A stretch of 64,000 nt of DNA from positions 355,799 through 419,798 of the forward strand of contig NC_133493.1 in NCBI RefSeq assembly GCF_025370935.1, read 5' to 3'. Source of the stretch: Choristoneura fumiferana. Lineage: Eukaryota; Arthropoda; Insecta; Lepidoptera; Tortricidae. Position numbers and translations under genes: made by a program. Below, piece by piece: positions 37,851 to 49,752 of this stretch; position 1 is the stretch's first letter; each line of letters opens with the position of its first letter. Below the pieces are notes generated by a model. The model searched no databases. It worked only from the letters and a program-made list of their open reading frames with translations, and was not told the DNA's origin.

Positions 37851-38797
37851 GAAAATTGAATAGTTCCCGCGAGCGCGAGGTAAACAAAAAAAAAAAATTC
37901 TGGGCGTAATTGATTATCTTAATTCCTGATTATCTTTTAAACAATACGTAAGAGTTAGGCCACTATATAGTGTCTTAGAGAAATTAATTTCATCTGGCCT
38001 GTTGAGTGTTCTCTTAAAGTTAACGGAAAACAAAAATAACACGTTGTATACAACGTGTGTAAATAAATATTCCCCTTAAATTTCCTTAAAGAAAAATATC
38101 TCTCCCCGAACAGTTGAATCTAGAAACTTCTTTTTTGAAGTCGGTTCAAACCTCACATTATTTAACAAGACTGTCAACCAAATTAAAACAACGCAAAAAA
38201 ACAGGAACAAAGTTTTCCTTTGACAGAAAAGAAATTATACCCAACGGAACTCGCAAATTGGATTCCGAATGTGATTTCTTTCCGAGACAGGCTTACGTGG
38301 CCCACACAAGTGAGAGGGAGACGGCTGCACAAAGCAAGTAATTGTAGACAATGGAAGCTGGGAAAGACGTTTCCTTTTACAAGATTCTGATCTCGCTGTT
38401 TTGCCTGAGGACTCGTGTGCCACCTTGATTTTACCCACAACTAGAAAACTGTCAAACCTTAAAGCAAGGTATTTGGGCTTAAAATTGAATAGTTTCTTTT
38501 ATAAGGGTGGTAGAATTATCGTGGTAAATTGCAAGAGACTTTGTGAACGTACGTCGTGCGTGAAACAAGGTTTTGTCAAAGTGTTATTTTGGTCCAGGTT
38601 ATGTTGAGACCCGGCTGGAAGTGGTTGGAAGGTGGGAGGAGGTCTAGTAAGAATGGTAAGCCCGTATTTTGTATCGCTGAGTAATTTCTGTGTCTTTTGA
38701 TAATTGACTTGATTAAAGTTTGGGGTAAGTTTAAAGTGAGGTTATCTGAGGGCTGTATTGAAAGTTTCGGGTGTTTGATACTCGAAACAATATTTTA
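37851..38797. other. unassigned DNA
   Basis: Several short frames near 38114-38607 lack motifs. TTTTTTGAAGTCGGTTC at 38133 is a dispersed motif. Confidence 0.4.
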
Positions 38798-38880
38798 AAA
38801 GGCGTGGTGGCCTGGTGGTTTGACTTATGGCCTCTCAAGCAAAGGATCGTGGGTTCAAACCCCAGCTCACATCTTTAAGT
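38798..38880 (+). mobile_element. S-GAT SINE head (tRNA-like)
   Basis: GGCGTGGTGGCCTGGTGGTTTG (A box), GGCCTCTCAAGC and GGGTTCAAACCCC (B box): an RNA polymerase III promoter derived from a tRNA. The body is missing after about 38880. Confidence 0.7.
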
Positions 38881-38924
38881 TTTTACCAAAAATTACATAG
38901 TGGATTTCATTAACGTATTTAGTA

Positions 38925-39812
38925 ATTAATCATCTGCGTCAAATTTCACGTCCCTGAATCTAGATCCCGTTGGAATATCGGGATAAACAGTAGTCTATGT
39001 GTTTTTCTAGTTGTCCAATTATTTACACACCAAACAAGCCCATCCAGCTGTTTTAGCGTAAAGGAGTGACAAACATACACACAAACTTTCGCATTTATAA
39101 TATACTAGCTTTTGCCAGCAGCTTCGCTCCCGCAGAATTAGTATGTAGTTTTAAACTTTTTTGATTCCACAGAAGCCATACATTACTTCGGGTTAAAAAG
39201 TAGCCTATATGTTAATCCAGGGTATATATTACCTGTATGCCAAATTTCATGCAAATCCGTTCAGTAGTTTTTGCGTGAAAGAGTAACAAACATCCATCCA
39301 TCCATCCTCACAAACTTTCGCGCTTATAACACTAGAGGATACCCGCGGCTTCGCACGCGTAAACTGTTCGATCTGGGAGTTACAATTGAATTTCCGGGAT
39401 TTTACAAAATTCCCCTGGGAATTCCCAAAATTTATATCAACGGCTTCATCATTTTTTTTTTTTTTTATTTGACTGGATGGCAAACGAGCAAATCACCACC
39501 GCCCATAAACATCTGCAACACCAGGGGTATTGCAGACGCGTTGCCAACCAAGAGGCCTAAGATATGGGATACCTCATTGAGGTTGTGTTAAGAGCAACTG
39601 TACAAAATTTCAAAACTTCATGACTCTAATCCCAGCGGTTGTTATTTCCAGATTTTATCCTCATCCCACGGGAATATGTTTTAATCCAGATTATAAACTA
39701 ACTTTTTGTTAAATTTCATCCAAATCCGTCCAGCTGTTTCAGCGTGAAGAAGTAACAAACATACCTACTCACTCACAAACTTTCACATTTATAAATTAGT
39801 AGGATAGGATTA
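38925..39812 (+). repeat. three consecutive REP-F copies, one with S-polyA fragment
   Basis: Heads at 39110 (CTAGCTTTTGCCAGCAGCTTC) and 39335 (GGATACCCGCGGCTTCGC); tails GTAACAAACATACACACAAAC and AACTTTCGC.CTTATAA end each unit. 39452-39575 is a truncated minus-strand S-polyA inside the last unit. Confidence 0.6.
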
Positions 39813-39842
39813 TATTAATAAATACTAATATTATAATTAGTA

Positions 39843-40010
39843 GAAAACATCGTGAGGATACCTGCACATGCCTGCGAAGCAATTCAATGGCGTGTGTGAA
39901 GTTCCCAATCCGCACTGGGACCACGTGGGAACTACGGCCCAAGCCCTCTCATTCTGAGAGGAGGCCTGTGCCCAGCAGTGGGACGTATAAAGGCTGGGAT
40001 GATGATGATT
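39843..40010 (+). mobile_element. S-GAT SINE, 3' half
   Basis: AAACATCGTGAGGATACCTG through GAGGAGGCCTGTGCCCAGCAG to GATGATGATT. Confidence 0.75.
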
Positions 40011-40239
40011 TTAATTAGTGGGATTAGTGGGAAGTAGGATCTTTTGCTATCACTTTAGCACTAATGATATTAGCGGCAAGTATGATCACGTCAACCACAC
40101 GAAAGTATTTTAAAAGAAGATTAATTAAAAATCAAATATGAGTTTGTCACGCGGCGCGGCTCGCCAATATACCGGCGCGTGCCGGGCATTAGGGGGGTTG
40201 AACGAGGGTGTTAATTGGAAATTAATCATTTACATTTAT
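40011..40239. other. unassigned DNA
   Basis: Short stretch; GCGGCGCGGCTCGCC near 40153 is GC-rich. No feature. Confidence 0.4.
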
Positions 40240-40325
40240 GGCTTGATACTGAGCAATTATAATATAATATAAATATAAATACCTATCATGGGACACTTGA
40301 CCCCAATTGACCTAGTCCCAAACTT

Positions 40326-40612
40326 TTTTAATTTTTTTTTATTTGACTGGATGGCAAACGAGCAAGTGGGTCTCCTGATGGTAAGAGAGCACCACCGCCC
40401 ATAAACATCTGCAACACCAGGGGTATTGCAGATGCGTTGCCAACCTAGAGGCCTAAGATGGGATACCTCAAGTGCCAATTATTTCACCGGCTGTCTTACT
40501 CTCCACGCCGAAACACAACAGTGCAAGCACTGCTGCTTCACGGCAGGATTAGCGAGCAAGATGGTGGTAGCAATCCGGGCGGACCTTGCACAAGGTCCTA
40601 CCACCTGCTGGT
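40326..40612 (-). mobile_element. S-polyA with 14-bp target duplication
   Basis: The duplicated CCTAGTCCCAAACT is at 40311-40324 and 40613-40626. The element runs from the poly-T rich end through CTGGATGGCAAACGAGC to CTACCACCTGCTGGT. Confidence 0.85.
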
Positions 40613-40685
40613 CCTAGTCCCAAACTAAAGCTTGTATTAGGTATGGATACTAGGCAACGGATAAACATACTTATATAAATAAATC

Positions 40686-41212
40686 ATGTATGTAAGGAAG
40701 AACATATGTGATTTTCTCACTAACGTCGATAAGCCAAAGGCTACTAGAAACACAGGGAAGCTTAAAGTTCCATCTTACAGACTGGCTAAAACCAAAAAGT
40801 CGTTTCTGGGAAATTGCATACGTTTTTATAATAAAATTCCAAAAAATATTATAAATGAAACAGATACAAAATTCAGATCTATTGTCAAGAAGACAGGCGT
40901 ATTATAAAGTTAATGATTATATCATGGACAGGGATATTTGGAAATAATTCCGATCCGCATTAGCGATCCCTTCAAATAGCGAACCTACTGTGTTAAAAAT
41001 AAAGTTGTGTTAAATACTTGTGATGTATACATATCATTTAATAATATTGTAAATCTGTTTAATTACTAATTACTATACCTCGTTGAGTTTCTTGCCGGAT
41101 TCTTCTCAACAGAGGTTTTTCCGAACCGGTGGTAGATTTTTTTTTTGACATTAATAAGTGCTTATTATAGCATAAATTGAATAAAGATATTTTGACTTTG
41201 ACTTTGAAATAC
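40686..41212 (+). mobile_element. Jockey-like LINE 3' end
   Basis: The frame 40686-40907 contains GKLKVPSYRLAKTKKSFLGN and CIRFYNKIPKNI, clearly related to the C-terminus of the LINE at 30415 (LAVPKFRLRKVSKSFVGN). About 300 bp of UTR follow, with TTCCGAACCGGTGGTAG and a TTTTGACTTTGACTTTG tail. It is 5'-truncated and cannot move on its own. Confidence 0.75.
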
Positions 41213-41424
41213 ATATTTAAAATCAGACTCGAGAGCAAACATTCGTATTATTCATACAAATATCTGCCCCGGCCGGGAATCGAACCCCGGGTCCTCAAGC
41301 TTTGTAGTCACGTTGTAGCCACTTGGCCATCCGGTCGTCAATTGATTGAACATACCCTCCCGCGAATGATTAATGTCATAACTAGCTTTTGGAGAGAGCT
41401 ATGCTCGGGGTAGGTATATACACG

Positions 41425-41723
41425 GGATCGAATCAGAAATGAGAAGATACGTAGAAGAAGGGTCACCGACATAGCCAAGCGAATTAGCTCGCTGTGACAA
41501 TGGGCAGGCTATATAGCACGGATAACAGATGGCCGTTATATCCGGAAAGTTGTCGAATGGATACCGCGGATCGGCAGCGTGGGACGTCCACCAACGAGAT
41601 GGACGGATGACCTGGTTAAAGCCGCGAGTTTACGATGGAGGCAGGCCGCTTCCGACCGAACTGGAGGTCTATGGGGGAGGCCTACGTTCAATAGTGGACG
41701 TCCTACGGCTGAGATAATGATGA
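41425..41723 (+). mobile_element. LINE-R 3' end
   Basis: Decayed frame with WIPRIGSVGRPPTRWTDDLV, KAASLRWRQAASDRT and a closing CAATAGTGGACGTCCTACGG followed by GATAATGATGA. This is the clearest plus-strand copy of the family here. Confidence 0.72.
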
Positions 41724-41919
41724 ATTCGTTCGCCTAAACCATTCAATTATCCATGCCGTGTCGTGCCCGCCCGGTATTAGAATAGGACGGACCTATATCT
41801 TCCCGTGGGTGGGAAAGGGACCTGATGAGAGAGTGTCAGCGCTCTCTATTGCCAACTACGAACTCCGGATTCCAGCTCTGTGGTGTGGAAGACAAGGGGA
41901 AACAGCCACACTATTTAAA

Positions 41920-42200
41920 AAAAAAACAGTCAAGTGCGAGTCGGACTCGCGCACGAAGGGTTCCTTACCATCTATACAACATTCATTAGATATTAGCAAA
42001 AAACGGCAAAAAATATTTATTTTATTCTGTTTTTTAGTATTTGTTGCTATAGCGGCCACAGTTATACGTAATCTGTGAAAATTTCAACTGTCTAGCTATC
42101 ACGGTTCATGAGATACAGCTTGGTGACAGACGGACGGACGGACAGCGAAGTCTTATTAATAAGGTTTCAGTTTTTACCCTTTGGGTACGGAACCCTAAAA
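41920..42200 (+). repeat. REP-C-like second family
   Basis: Starts GTCAAGTGCGAGTCGGACTCGCGC, then AGGGTTCC, and ends GACAGACGGACGGACGGACAG with GGGTACGGAACCCTAAAAA. The architecture (inverted GGGTTCC ends and a CAGACGGA core) is like REP-C but the interior sequence differs. Confidence 0.65.
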
Positions 42201-42259
42201 AGTCGTCATAAGCGTTCGCAATTGATCCTCGGGCGATGACCACGGCCACTCTGCCAAGA

Positions 42260-42525
42260 GTCATCATTATCATCCCAGCCTATTTACGTCCCACTGCTGG
42301 GCACTGGTGGGTAGTTCCCACGCGGGCCCAGTGCGGATTGGGAACTTCACACATATACCATTGAATTACTTCACAGGTGTGTGCGGATTTCCTCACGATG
42401 TTTTCCTTCACCGTAAAGCTCGTGGGTGCTCGTGGTAAATTTCAAAGGTGCGGGCCGGGGTTTGAACTCTCGAACCTCTGCTTGAAAGTTCAAACCACTA
42501 GGCCACCACGGCTCTGTCAAAAGTG
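42260..42525 (-). mobile_element. S-GAT SINE, near full length
   Basis: ATCATCATTATCATCCCAGCC end, TTTCCTCACGATGTTTTCC middle, and a tRNA-like head with GGGGTTTGAACTCTCGAACC...AAACCACTAGGCCACCACGG. Confidence 0.78.
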
Positions 42526-43329
42526 TGACGACTTAAAAAAAAAAACAGAGGTCCTATCGACGTACCTCATCCAAATCCATCCAGCCGCTTTAGCATCAAG
42601 GAGAGTAGAACGAACAGCATGCGCGAAGCACATACAAACTTCCATATTTATAATATTAGTAGTAAAATAATTGATTTATAAACACCATAACTCACACGAA
42701 TCATTACAATAATTTCGTAGGACAAAACTCCTTCAGTTTTTGAATTACACTGCCATCTGTTGTGGCATAGCGTAAACTCTATCATAGTGACATCTATTGG
42801 CGAGTAGCAGATTGCAGAGTTTGAGTCCAGTAGACTTGCCAGTATTTTTGTAATATCCTAGATGGCGCACTTTTAAGCTGTAACCACACGGAGCTGTAAC
42901 CAAATTTTTATTTCTAAGGTTCCGTGCTCACAAATTGCTTACCCTACCTACGCCGTATTAAAATTTGCCTGTCCTAAAAGGAACTCAACAAACTAGATTA
43001 GTAGGTAGCAATAGTAGACATAGAATTAAAAGTAACTAGAGAAAAAATAACTTCCATCACTTCTTTAGTTTTACAATACATTGTTAGATCTGTATTATCT
43101 CCTGAGGATTAGAGAATCCCATCTCTCCTAGCATTTTAAGGAAGCCGTTAGTGCTCTCCACATTTCAAACACTAGCAATCTAAGCTAAGGCGCGGACGGA
43201 CGAACATCGTGAAACCATTGGGGTTCCTTGTAGAACTATGGAACACTAAAAACTACATGTAAAATAGCCCTTTGCGGCCTACTTACAGAGTAAAACTACA
43301 GCCAACTATTATAGGTAAATATGTGGTCT
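42526..43329. other. REP-F scrap and unassigned DNA
   Basis: 42565-42665 is a REP-F tail (CCAAATCCATCCAGCCGCTTT). The remainder, including GATGGCGC-like motifs near 42860, is unassigned. Confidence 0.4.
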
Positions 43330-43645
43330 AAATAGCCGTAGTGGCCTAGTGGTTTGACCTATCGCCTCTCAAGCAGAGGGTCGTGGGTTCCAACCCCGGC
43401 TCGCACCTCTGAGTTTTTCGAAATTCATGTGCGGAATTACATTTGAAATTTACCACGAGCTTTGCGGTGAAGGAAAACATCGTGAGGAAACCAGCACAAC
43501 CTGCGAAGCAATTCAATGGTGCGTGTGAAGTTCCCAATCCGCACTGGGCCCGCGTGGGAACTATGGCCCAAGCCCTCATGTTCTGAGAGGAGGCCTGTGC
43601 CCAGCAGTGGGACGTATATAGGCTGGGATGATGATGATGATGTGG
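43330..43645 (+). mobile_element. S-GAT SINE, full-length reference copy
   Basis: A box GTGGCCTAGTGGTTTGACC, B box GGGTTCCAACCCC, then TTTACCACGAGCTTTGCGG, CAATTCAATGGTGCG, GGGCCCGCGTGGG, GAGGCCTGTGCCCAGCAGTG and a GATGATGATGATG tail. The tail resembles the LINE-R end (GAGGCCTATGTCCAGCAGTGGACG). Confidence 0.85.
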
Positions 43646-44358
43646 TCTACCACCCTAAAGTTGATAATGATAATCGTTTGCATGGCATAAAACAATAATG
43701 CCAATAGTGTCTGTCGACTTGAAAGTTCGACTTTAGCGACATATTCATTTGATAGGAACTTGTTTAAAAATTGATAGACCACTTAATATTTGGCTGATGG
43801 TACCTACACTACTTAGATTCTAGACTGTAGAGGCACAGTTCGTAGACCTGGTACTATATCTAGATCTGTGGTGATATCGTGATGTGACTGACGTATCGGC
43901 AGACGGGATAAAAACAAAAACAAATAAATCATCGTCAAAGTCATTGAACGACGAGCGTGACAGACAAGTAACCTTACCACACCTGTAAACAAGTTGCCAT
44001 TGATTTTTACCTAACTGCTCGAAAGGAGGGTCATGTTTTTCAAGCGTATGTATGTATGTATGTCTATTTCTTTGATCCTCTGTAGCATAAACGGCTGGAC
44101 GGTTTTTAATATTACATACTTACATATTATGTTGATGGGTTTTTAACATTATGAGATTTATGAGGTTCATTAGATTCGACATAACTATCGGAGTGACAAA
44201 GACTGTAATATTTCGAAATTGTGGCCATGAAAAAAATATCAAAGGATTTTTTTTCTTTTATATTTATATATGGATTATATAGAGAAAAAGAAGTGGAAGA
44301 AAAAACGGGAGGCCTTTGCCCAGCAGTGGGCTACACTACATGCTAATTGAAAAAAAAA
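43646..44358 (+). repeat. unassigned DNA and REP-G copy
   Basis: 43995-44250 is REP-G: CCTAACTGCTCGAAAGGAGG, TATGTATGTATGTATG, AAACGGCTGGACGG and ATCGGAGTGACAAAG. AGGCCTTTGCCCAGCAGTGGG (44305) is an S-GAT or LINE-R tail scrap. Confidence 0.5.
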
Positions 44359-44520
44359 TACTCTAATATATAAATTTCTCGGGTAAAAATTGTTTTTGAC
44401 CAAACTCCTTCGAAACAAAAAGTCTCATAAGTGTTGCAATAAAAAGTAGGTACTTACCTACATTTCTCATGTTCGATGCACAATCGACGTCACGCCAAAA
44501 ATGTATTGCTTGTCTAGTTT

Positions 44521-45075
44521 TTAACCCCCGACGCAAAAAAGGGGTGTTATAACTTTATAAGTTTGACCGTTATGTGTGTCTGTCTGTCTGTTGGTCTGTC
44601 TGTGGCACCGTAGCTCTTAAGCGGTGGACCGGTTTGAATACGGTTTTTTAATTGAAAGTAGGTTTTCTAGGGATTGCTCTTACACATGTTTTATCAAAAT
44701 CGGTTGAGCCCTTTATCAGCCCTTTTTGCAGGTGGTAGGACCTTGTGCAAGGTCCGCCCGGATTGCTACCACCATCTTGCTCGCTAATCCTGCCGTGAAG
44801 CAGCAGTGCTTGCACTGTTGTGTTTCGGCGTGGAGAGTAAGACAGCCGGTGAAATTACTGGCACTTGAGGTATCCCATCTTAGGCCTCTAGGTTGGCAAC
44901 GCATCTGCAATACCCCTGGTGTTGCAGATGTTTATGGGCGGTGGTGATCTCTTACCATCAGGAGACACACTTGCTCGTTTGCCATCAAGTCGAAAAAAAA
45001 AAAAAAAATCAGATATTGATTTTTGAAATGACAATGTCGAGGGTTTCCAACTTTTTGTAGGTTAGGTTATATATT
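44521..45075 (+). repeat. REP-A copy carrying the S-polyA insertion
   Basis: Same element as 4751-5015, from TTAACCCCCGACGCAAAAAAG to GTAGGTTAGGTTATA, split at 44719/45012 by the SINE. Confidence 0.8.
44720..45012 (+). mobile_element. young S-polyA insertion, empty in copy A
   Basis: About 293 bp. It begins CCCTTTTTGCAGGTGGTAGG and ends with GCCATCAAGTCG and 16 A. ATCAG (44715-44719 and 45008-45012) is duplicated; copy A has it once at 4944-4948. Confidence 0.9.
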
Positions 45076-47181
45076 AAGTACAGGGCGATCTTAATAATAT
45101 TATTTATCGCGGACCATAATGGGTACCTAGGTACTATTAATTTCAAAGGTACGCTGGCCGGAATTGGCCCGCGGGCCGTACTTTGCCCATCACTCTAAGC
45201 CTTCATTATCCCGTGCAATCCAGAATATCAGTTCCAAGTACCAAACCATCTAAAATGGGGTTTCCACAACAATCATATTTTCATAACCTTGTCTATTTCT
45301 GAGTCTTCGGCTGTTTCCACGTCCTATCGTTATCAGCAGCCATCCATCATGCGTTATCAACAATCTATTTACATTGTTTGTGCCTCAATTGACCGATAAG
45401 GACATCATGCCCCCACGGTATGCCCTGGGTCTAGAAATAGGGGCAATAATGTTGTCTTTAACCGACTGTCCCATAGAGGGTACATTTTTCAAGTGTATGC
45501 ATATCGGCAGATATTTGTATGAATAATATGAATATTTGCTCTCGGGTCTTGGATGTTTAATATGTATTTAAGTATGTATTTCGCACCTTTAAAATTAAAC
45601 TGAAACAATTCGAAATATTCACAGTTCCAAAATAAACTTTAAATAAAACACAATATGTTTGAATTTTAAAATGAGAAAATTTTGAATTAAGTATGTATTT
45701 TAGTTTAATTTTAAAGGTGCGATTTATCTTTATAAGTCCATCCATAGTACAAGCTTTGCTTAGTTTGGGACAAGGTCAATTGATGTCTTTCCGGCCAGCT
45801 CGAGACAATCGTGCAACTACCTATCCTGAGCGCGCGCGCATCATCTTTTCACGAACCACAACTAATTGACATTTTAGAAAAAAAATCGGAAAAAAGATTC
45901 TCGGCAGGAAAGGGTTAGATTTCTTTGTTCCTATCTGTTACGGTGGATGGTTTTCAACATCTTATGAAGTTATGTATGTGGTATCATTAGATTTGTCAAA
46001 ACTCTCGGAGTGACACAGGATATATAATTCGCGATAAACAACATGCTGGGAGATTTTTATTTATATTGTAACAAAATGAGTAGGTATTATTGGGTATCCA
46101 ATGAAAGCTTATAATTGGTTCACTAATGTCTAACCAAAACAATACAAAAAAATACGAAATAAAAAATAATAAGTAGGTAAGTAATAAATTATAAAATTTC
46201 AAATGAAAACTGTTTTTGTTTTAATTCTAAGTATTTTGTTTGTCACCTCAGAACTTCGTCTTTATGAACTCATTTAGAAATATATTTTTTTAAAGGGTAA
46301 ATCCCGTTTGGTTTCCTTTTAAATGTCAATAAAAACTATTATCCCTAAGATATCTACCTGTCTCTTTAAAATTGGTCCTTTTTAAATTGCTGATGATTGT
46401 TTCTTTACGAGTTTACTCAAATAATAATGCGACTTCGTCTGTCCTGAATTTGTTTATCGCTTTCCCACGGTGACTACGAAATTTTCCGGAATAAAAAGTA
46501 TCCTGTATTCTTTCCAGGATCTTATACTATCTTCATACCAAATTTCTCCTAAATCGGGTGAGCGGTTTAAGCGCAAAGAGATAACAGTCAGACCGACAAA
46601 CAAATGGTAAGGATCTATGCGTCCGGTGGTCCCTCCAGTTAACGCAGGTTGAGTAAAAGCAGTATTTTGATGGTTTAACAAGTTAACACCCATGCCTATC
46701 ACTCGATTTAGAAAATATGCTTACGTATGTACTATTTTTTTTACCTTAATATTTCTAGCGCGTAAAAAAGTTCCAGATGATAGTTAGACGTTAATTATTG
46801 CAATAAAAATTATAAAAAACCTTTAAATCGGCATTGTGCATTAAAATATGTACACGATCTGAGACAATAAATTTGTAGACCACATTGTACCGTTTAGATT
46901 TGTATGCTGAACTTTTTTAATTTTATCAAGTTATAGAACAGCACAAAATGTATAGAAGCGCCACCAAATGTTACACATAATTTTTGCTGGTATCTGAATG
47001 GTTTTTTTCTAGCTACAAGCTACTTACCTAACGTTTTCTAATATGACGCTGAAAAACATTTCCAAAGCGTGTTACCACCACAATCTGTCAAGTGTGTAGT
47101 CACGGCGATGGCACTGCGCCAATACGTGACAGTTATCGATATCACAAACGCTATCACGTGACAGTCCACCCTATCACGATT

Positions 47182-48532
47182 GGCTGCTATTTCATAATCT
47201 ATTTATTATAATTTTATCTGTAGGTATTTATCGTCATATTTTAATTTTTATTAATTGATCTTATCTGTTTGTAGAGAGGTGTGTACTGACACACCCTTCG
47301 TTGCTAACCTATATATTTTAAGGGTTCCCTTTAAAGAGAGAAAAATAAAAACCATTTATTTATAACAGTAATAACACATGTTAGAAAAATAAAAACAACA
47401 AAAATTAAAATACATTGACACCGTTTTAAAAAAATACCTTTTCACTTCTCATGCTCGTAAAGTTCGTGTTTATGCTGTATCTAGGCGACATAAAATGACT
47501 TTTTATGCTCTAGTGCATAAAATAAAATCTTCGTCTAATACCAACCCAAGACCAAGAAGTGTGGTGTCAACAGCCACAAACAAAAAAGTTTCTATATATT
47601 TTTTTATTTATATAAAATTAAAAATCAATCAAATCAATCATAATAAATCAGTAAAATTAAAATAATGGAATTATTATAATTGCATAAAAAATAAAAGGTA
47701 CATAGAAAGTGAATCATTGTTTCCACTGTTGCTATTTCATTTCCTCGCCATCGAAGTGAAAAGCAGAGTGTAAAACTCGATCATTAAACCCATTATCCCC
47801 TCGACGTGTCTATCCACCCTCGCCATACCGGCTCGGGTGGCTATATGAACGCCTCGGGTAAAATGGCTCGTTTTATGCTCTTGTTGCACAATCTACTATA
47901 TTTGAAATTGCGTGACGAGCGTCTACAAGCTTATCTTGTTAATATTCCGGTAATTTGGAAAAAGCGCTTGGTTTCATTTTTTACTATGCGGGAGTGAAGC
48001 TCGCTTATGCCGTCTGTTTTTCTAGGCCAGAGCGAAAATACTGTTGCTGAATCAAAGGTATAAAGATACACAATATGTTCAGCTTCTTGTGCCTTTACCA
48101 TCATATAAGATGGAGGTATATGTTTAGTCTTTTAAAACTATTTTTGTAATAAGAAGGAGCGTACCTGACTTAAATCTATGAAACCCCTAATAATTATGAC
48201 GCTAAGCAAACATTATGTGGGATTTTGTTGAATATCACCTTAACAACGAGTTTTTATTTATATAATAGAATAGAAAATATTTATTTTTGAACAACTAAAA
48301 TAATACCTACAGCTAAACAAAACCATAAACATGCATGCATGAATATAGGTAGTTGATACAAAAAACCGGCCAAGAGCGTGTCGGACACGCCCGAAATAGG
48401 GTTCCGTAGCCATTACAAAAATAAGTATTTTTTTTCTAAGGATTTCATATTTTGTACGGAATATTCCAAGTTTAGGCTGCTATTTACTCTTAAACTACTA
48501 ATAATTCTCAAGAAAACTAAACCGTTATAGTT
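47182..48532. other. 1.35-kb block present only in copy B
   Basis: Copy A joins TATCACGATT directly to TTCCTTGTA (7060/7061). The block holds AT-rich sequence, a 63-codon frame at 47806-47997 without recognisable motif, and the left half of a REP-C element (from 48365, CCGGCCAAGAGCGTGTCGG). Since REP-C is complete in B and cut in A, a deletion in A is the simpler reading. Confidence 0.75.
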
Positions 48533-48957
48533 TTCCTTGTATGTTTGATATACTTACTACCATCCTGAATTTTTTCAAATTTTTCCACCTACCGGTTTAT
48601 TTTAATAAAAATGTGCACTTTAAAGTTGAATATTTTGCAAACAAATCACTGAATCGAAAAATCGTTTTAGCAATCACCTAAAGGTTTTAAAAAACCTATC
48701 CAACGATACTCCACACTAAAAAGTTGGATGAGAAAAAAAATCACCCCCACTTTACGTCTATGGGAGGTACCTCCTTTAAAAAAATTTTTTTAGAATTTTT
48801 ATTGTACCATTTTGTCGGCATAGTTTACATATATATTCGTGCAAAATTACAGCTTTCTAGCATTGATAGTCTCTGAGCAAAGCCGCGGACGGACAGACAG
48901 ACAGAGACGAAACTATAAGGGTTCTGTTTTTGGCATTTTGGCTACGGAACCCTAAAA
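48365..48957 (+). repeat. REP-C, full length, plus strand
   Basis: GGCCAAGAGCGTGTCGGACAC then AGGGTTCCGTAGCCATTAC at the left, and TTTTGGCTACGGAACCCTAA at the right, with GACGGACAGACAGACAGAG near 48890. Confidence 0.8.
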
Positions 48958-49589
48958 AGAACACCCCTCAGAGATATGGCAGAGATAATGTTGAAGTCAT
49001 ATACACTATACTCTAATAAACATTTTTTTCTGATTCTGATTCTAACTGCGAGGATTTTTCATGTGACGATATTATTTGGCGCTTCTCTCCGATTTTCTTA
49101 ACATAAATAACCAATCCACGCTACAGGTAGGATTATAAATACCAACATACATAGTCAAAGTTGAAGCCAAAATTAAAAAAAAATCTTTATTCAATTTAGG
49201 CTTTAATAAACACTAATTTATGCAAAAAAAAATACCACTGGTTCGGAAAAACCTCCGTTGGAAAGAATAAGGCAAGAAACTCAATCAAACATTTAACTTT
49301 ACTCATGTAACCTTTTTGGCGTTCGCGTTTCGCGTGTTTCAACCTCAGGTAATTAAAAGTTTAGTAATTTAGTGACGATCGTTTCTAAGTAAAATTAACC
49401 GAAAAAGGGGAGCCTAAGGAATCTTTCACACGAATATAAAGTAGCTCAAGATTTTTATTTTGACATCAAATCTAAGGCACTCAACCTTAGTAAGACGTGT
49501 TTTTTTTTTGTAGCAATTTAATAACCTCCGCTTCATCTTTTTCATTTAATTAAATCAATACCGCTCCATTTCACACGTTCATCGGGGCA

Positions 49590-49752
49590 TGCGCAAACAA
49601 AACATTCAATTTGTTCAATCAAGCCGGCCCCTATCCTATGACAATAGCGATGGCAATTTAATTGCCATCAGTCGTCACACTCTTGTTATAAGTTACGCAA
49701 CAGTTTGCTTGAAACAGATCAGTTGTGAGCCGACTGCTCTCGTGTGCGGTGA
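49590..49752 (+). promoter_or_regulatory. copy-B counterpart of candidate HYKK promoter
   Basis: GCATGCGC, palindrome GATGGCAAT / ATTGCCATC with centre TTA, initiator TCAGTT (+1 near 49721) and donor-like GCG|GTGAGC. The two substitutions relative to copy A sit in the palindrome centre and leave the symmetry intact. Confidence 0.28.

Larger units (their letters stand above)
40240..41350 (-). mobile_element. S-TTTA SINE with two nested insertions
   Basis: The minus-strand SINE is in three pieces: 40240-40325 (tail), 40613-40690 (middle) and 41213-41345 (head with TTTGTAGTCACGTTGTAGCC and GAATCGAACCCCGGG). The first break is an S-polyA, the second a LINE 3' end. Confidence 0.75.

Noticed and set aside
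43330..43400. tRNA gene
   Set aside because: A and B boxes are present, but there is no complete cloverleaf and the sequence continues into a SINE body with a GATGAT tail. The same holds at 27519, 36340 and 38798.
47806..47997. 63-codon frame in the copy-B-only block
   Set aside because: No motif, no partner elsewhere, and AT-rich surroundings; chance openness is sufficient.
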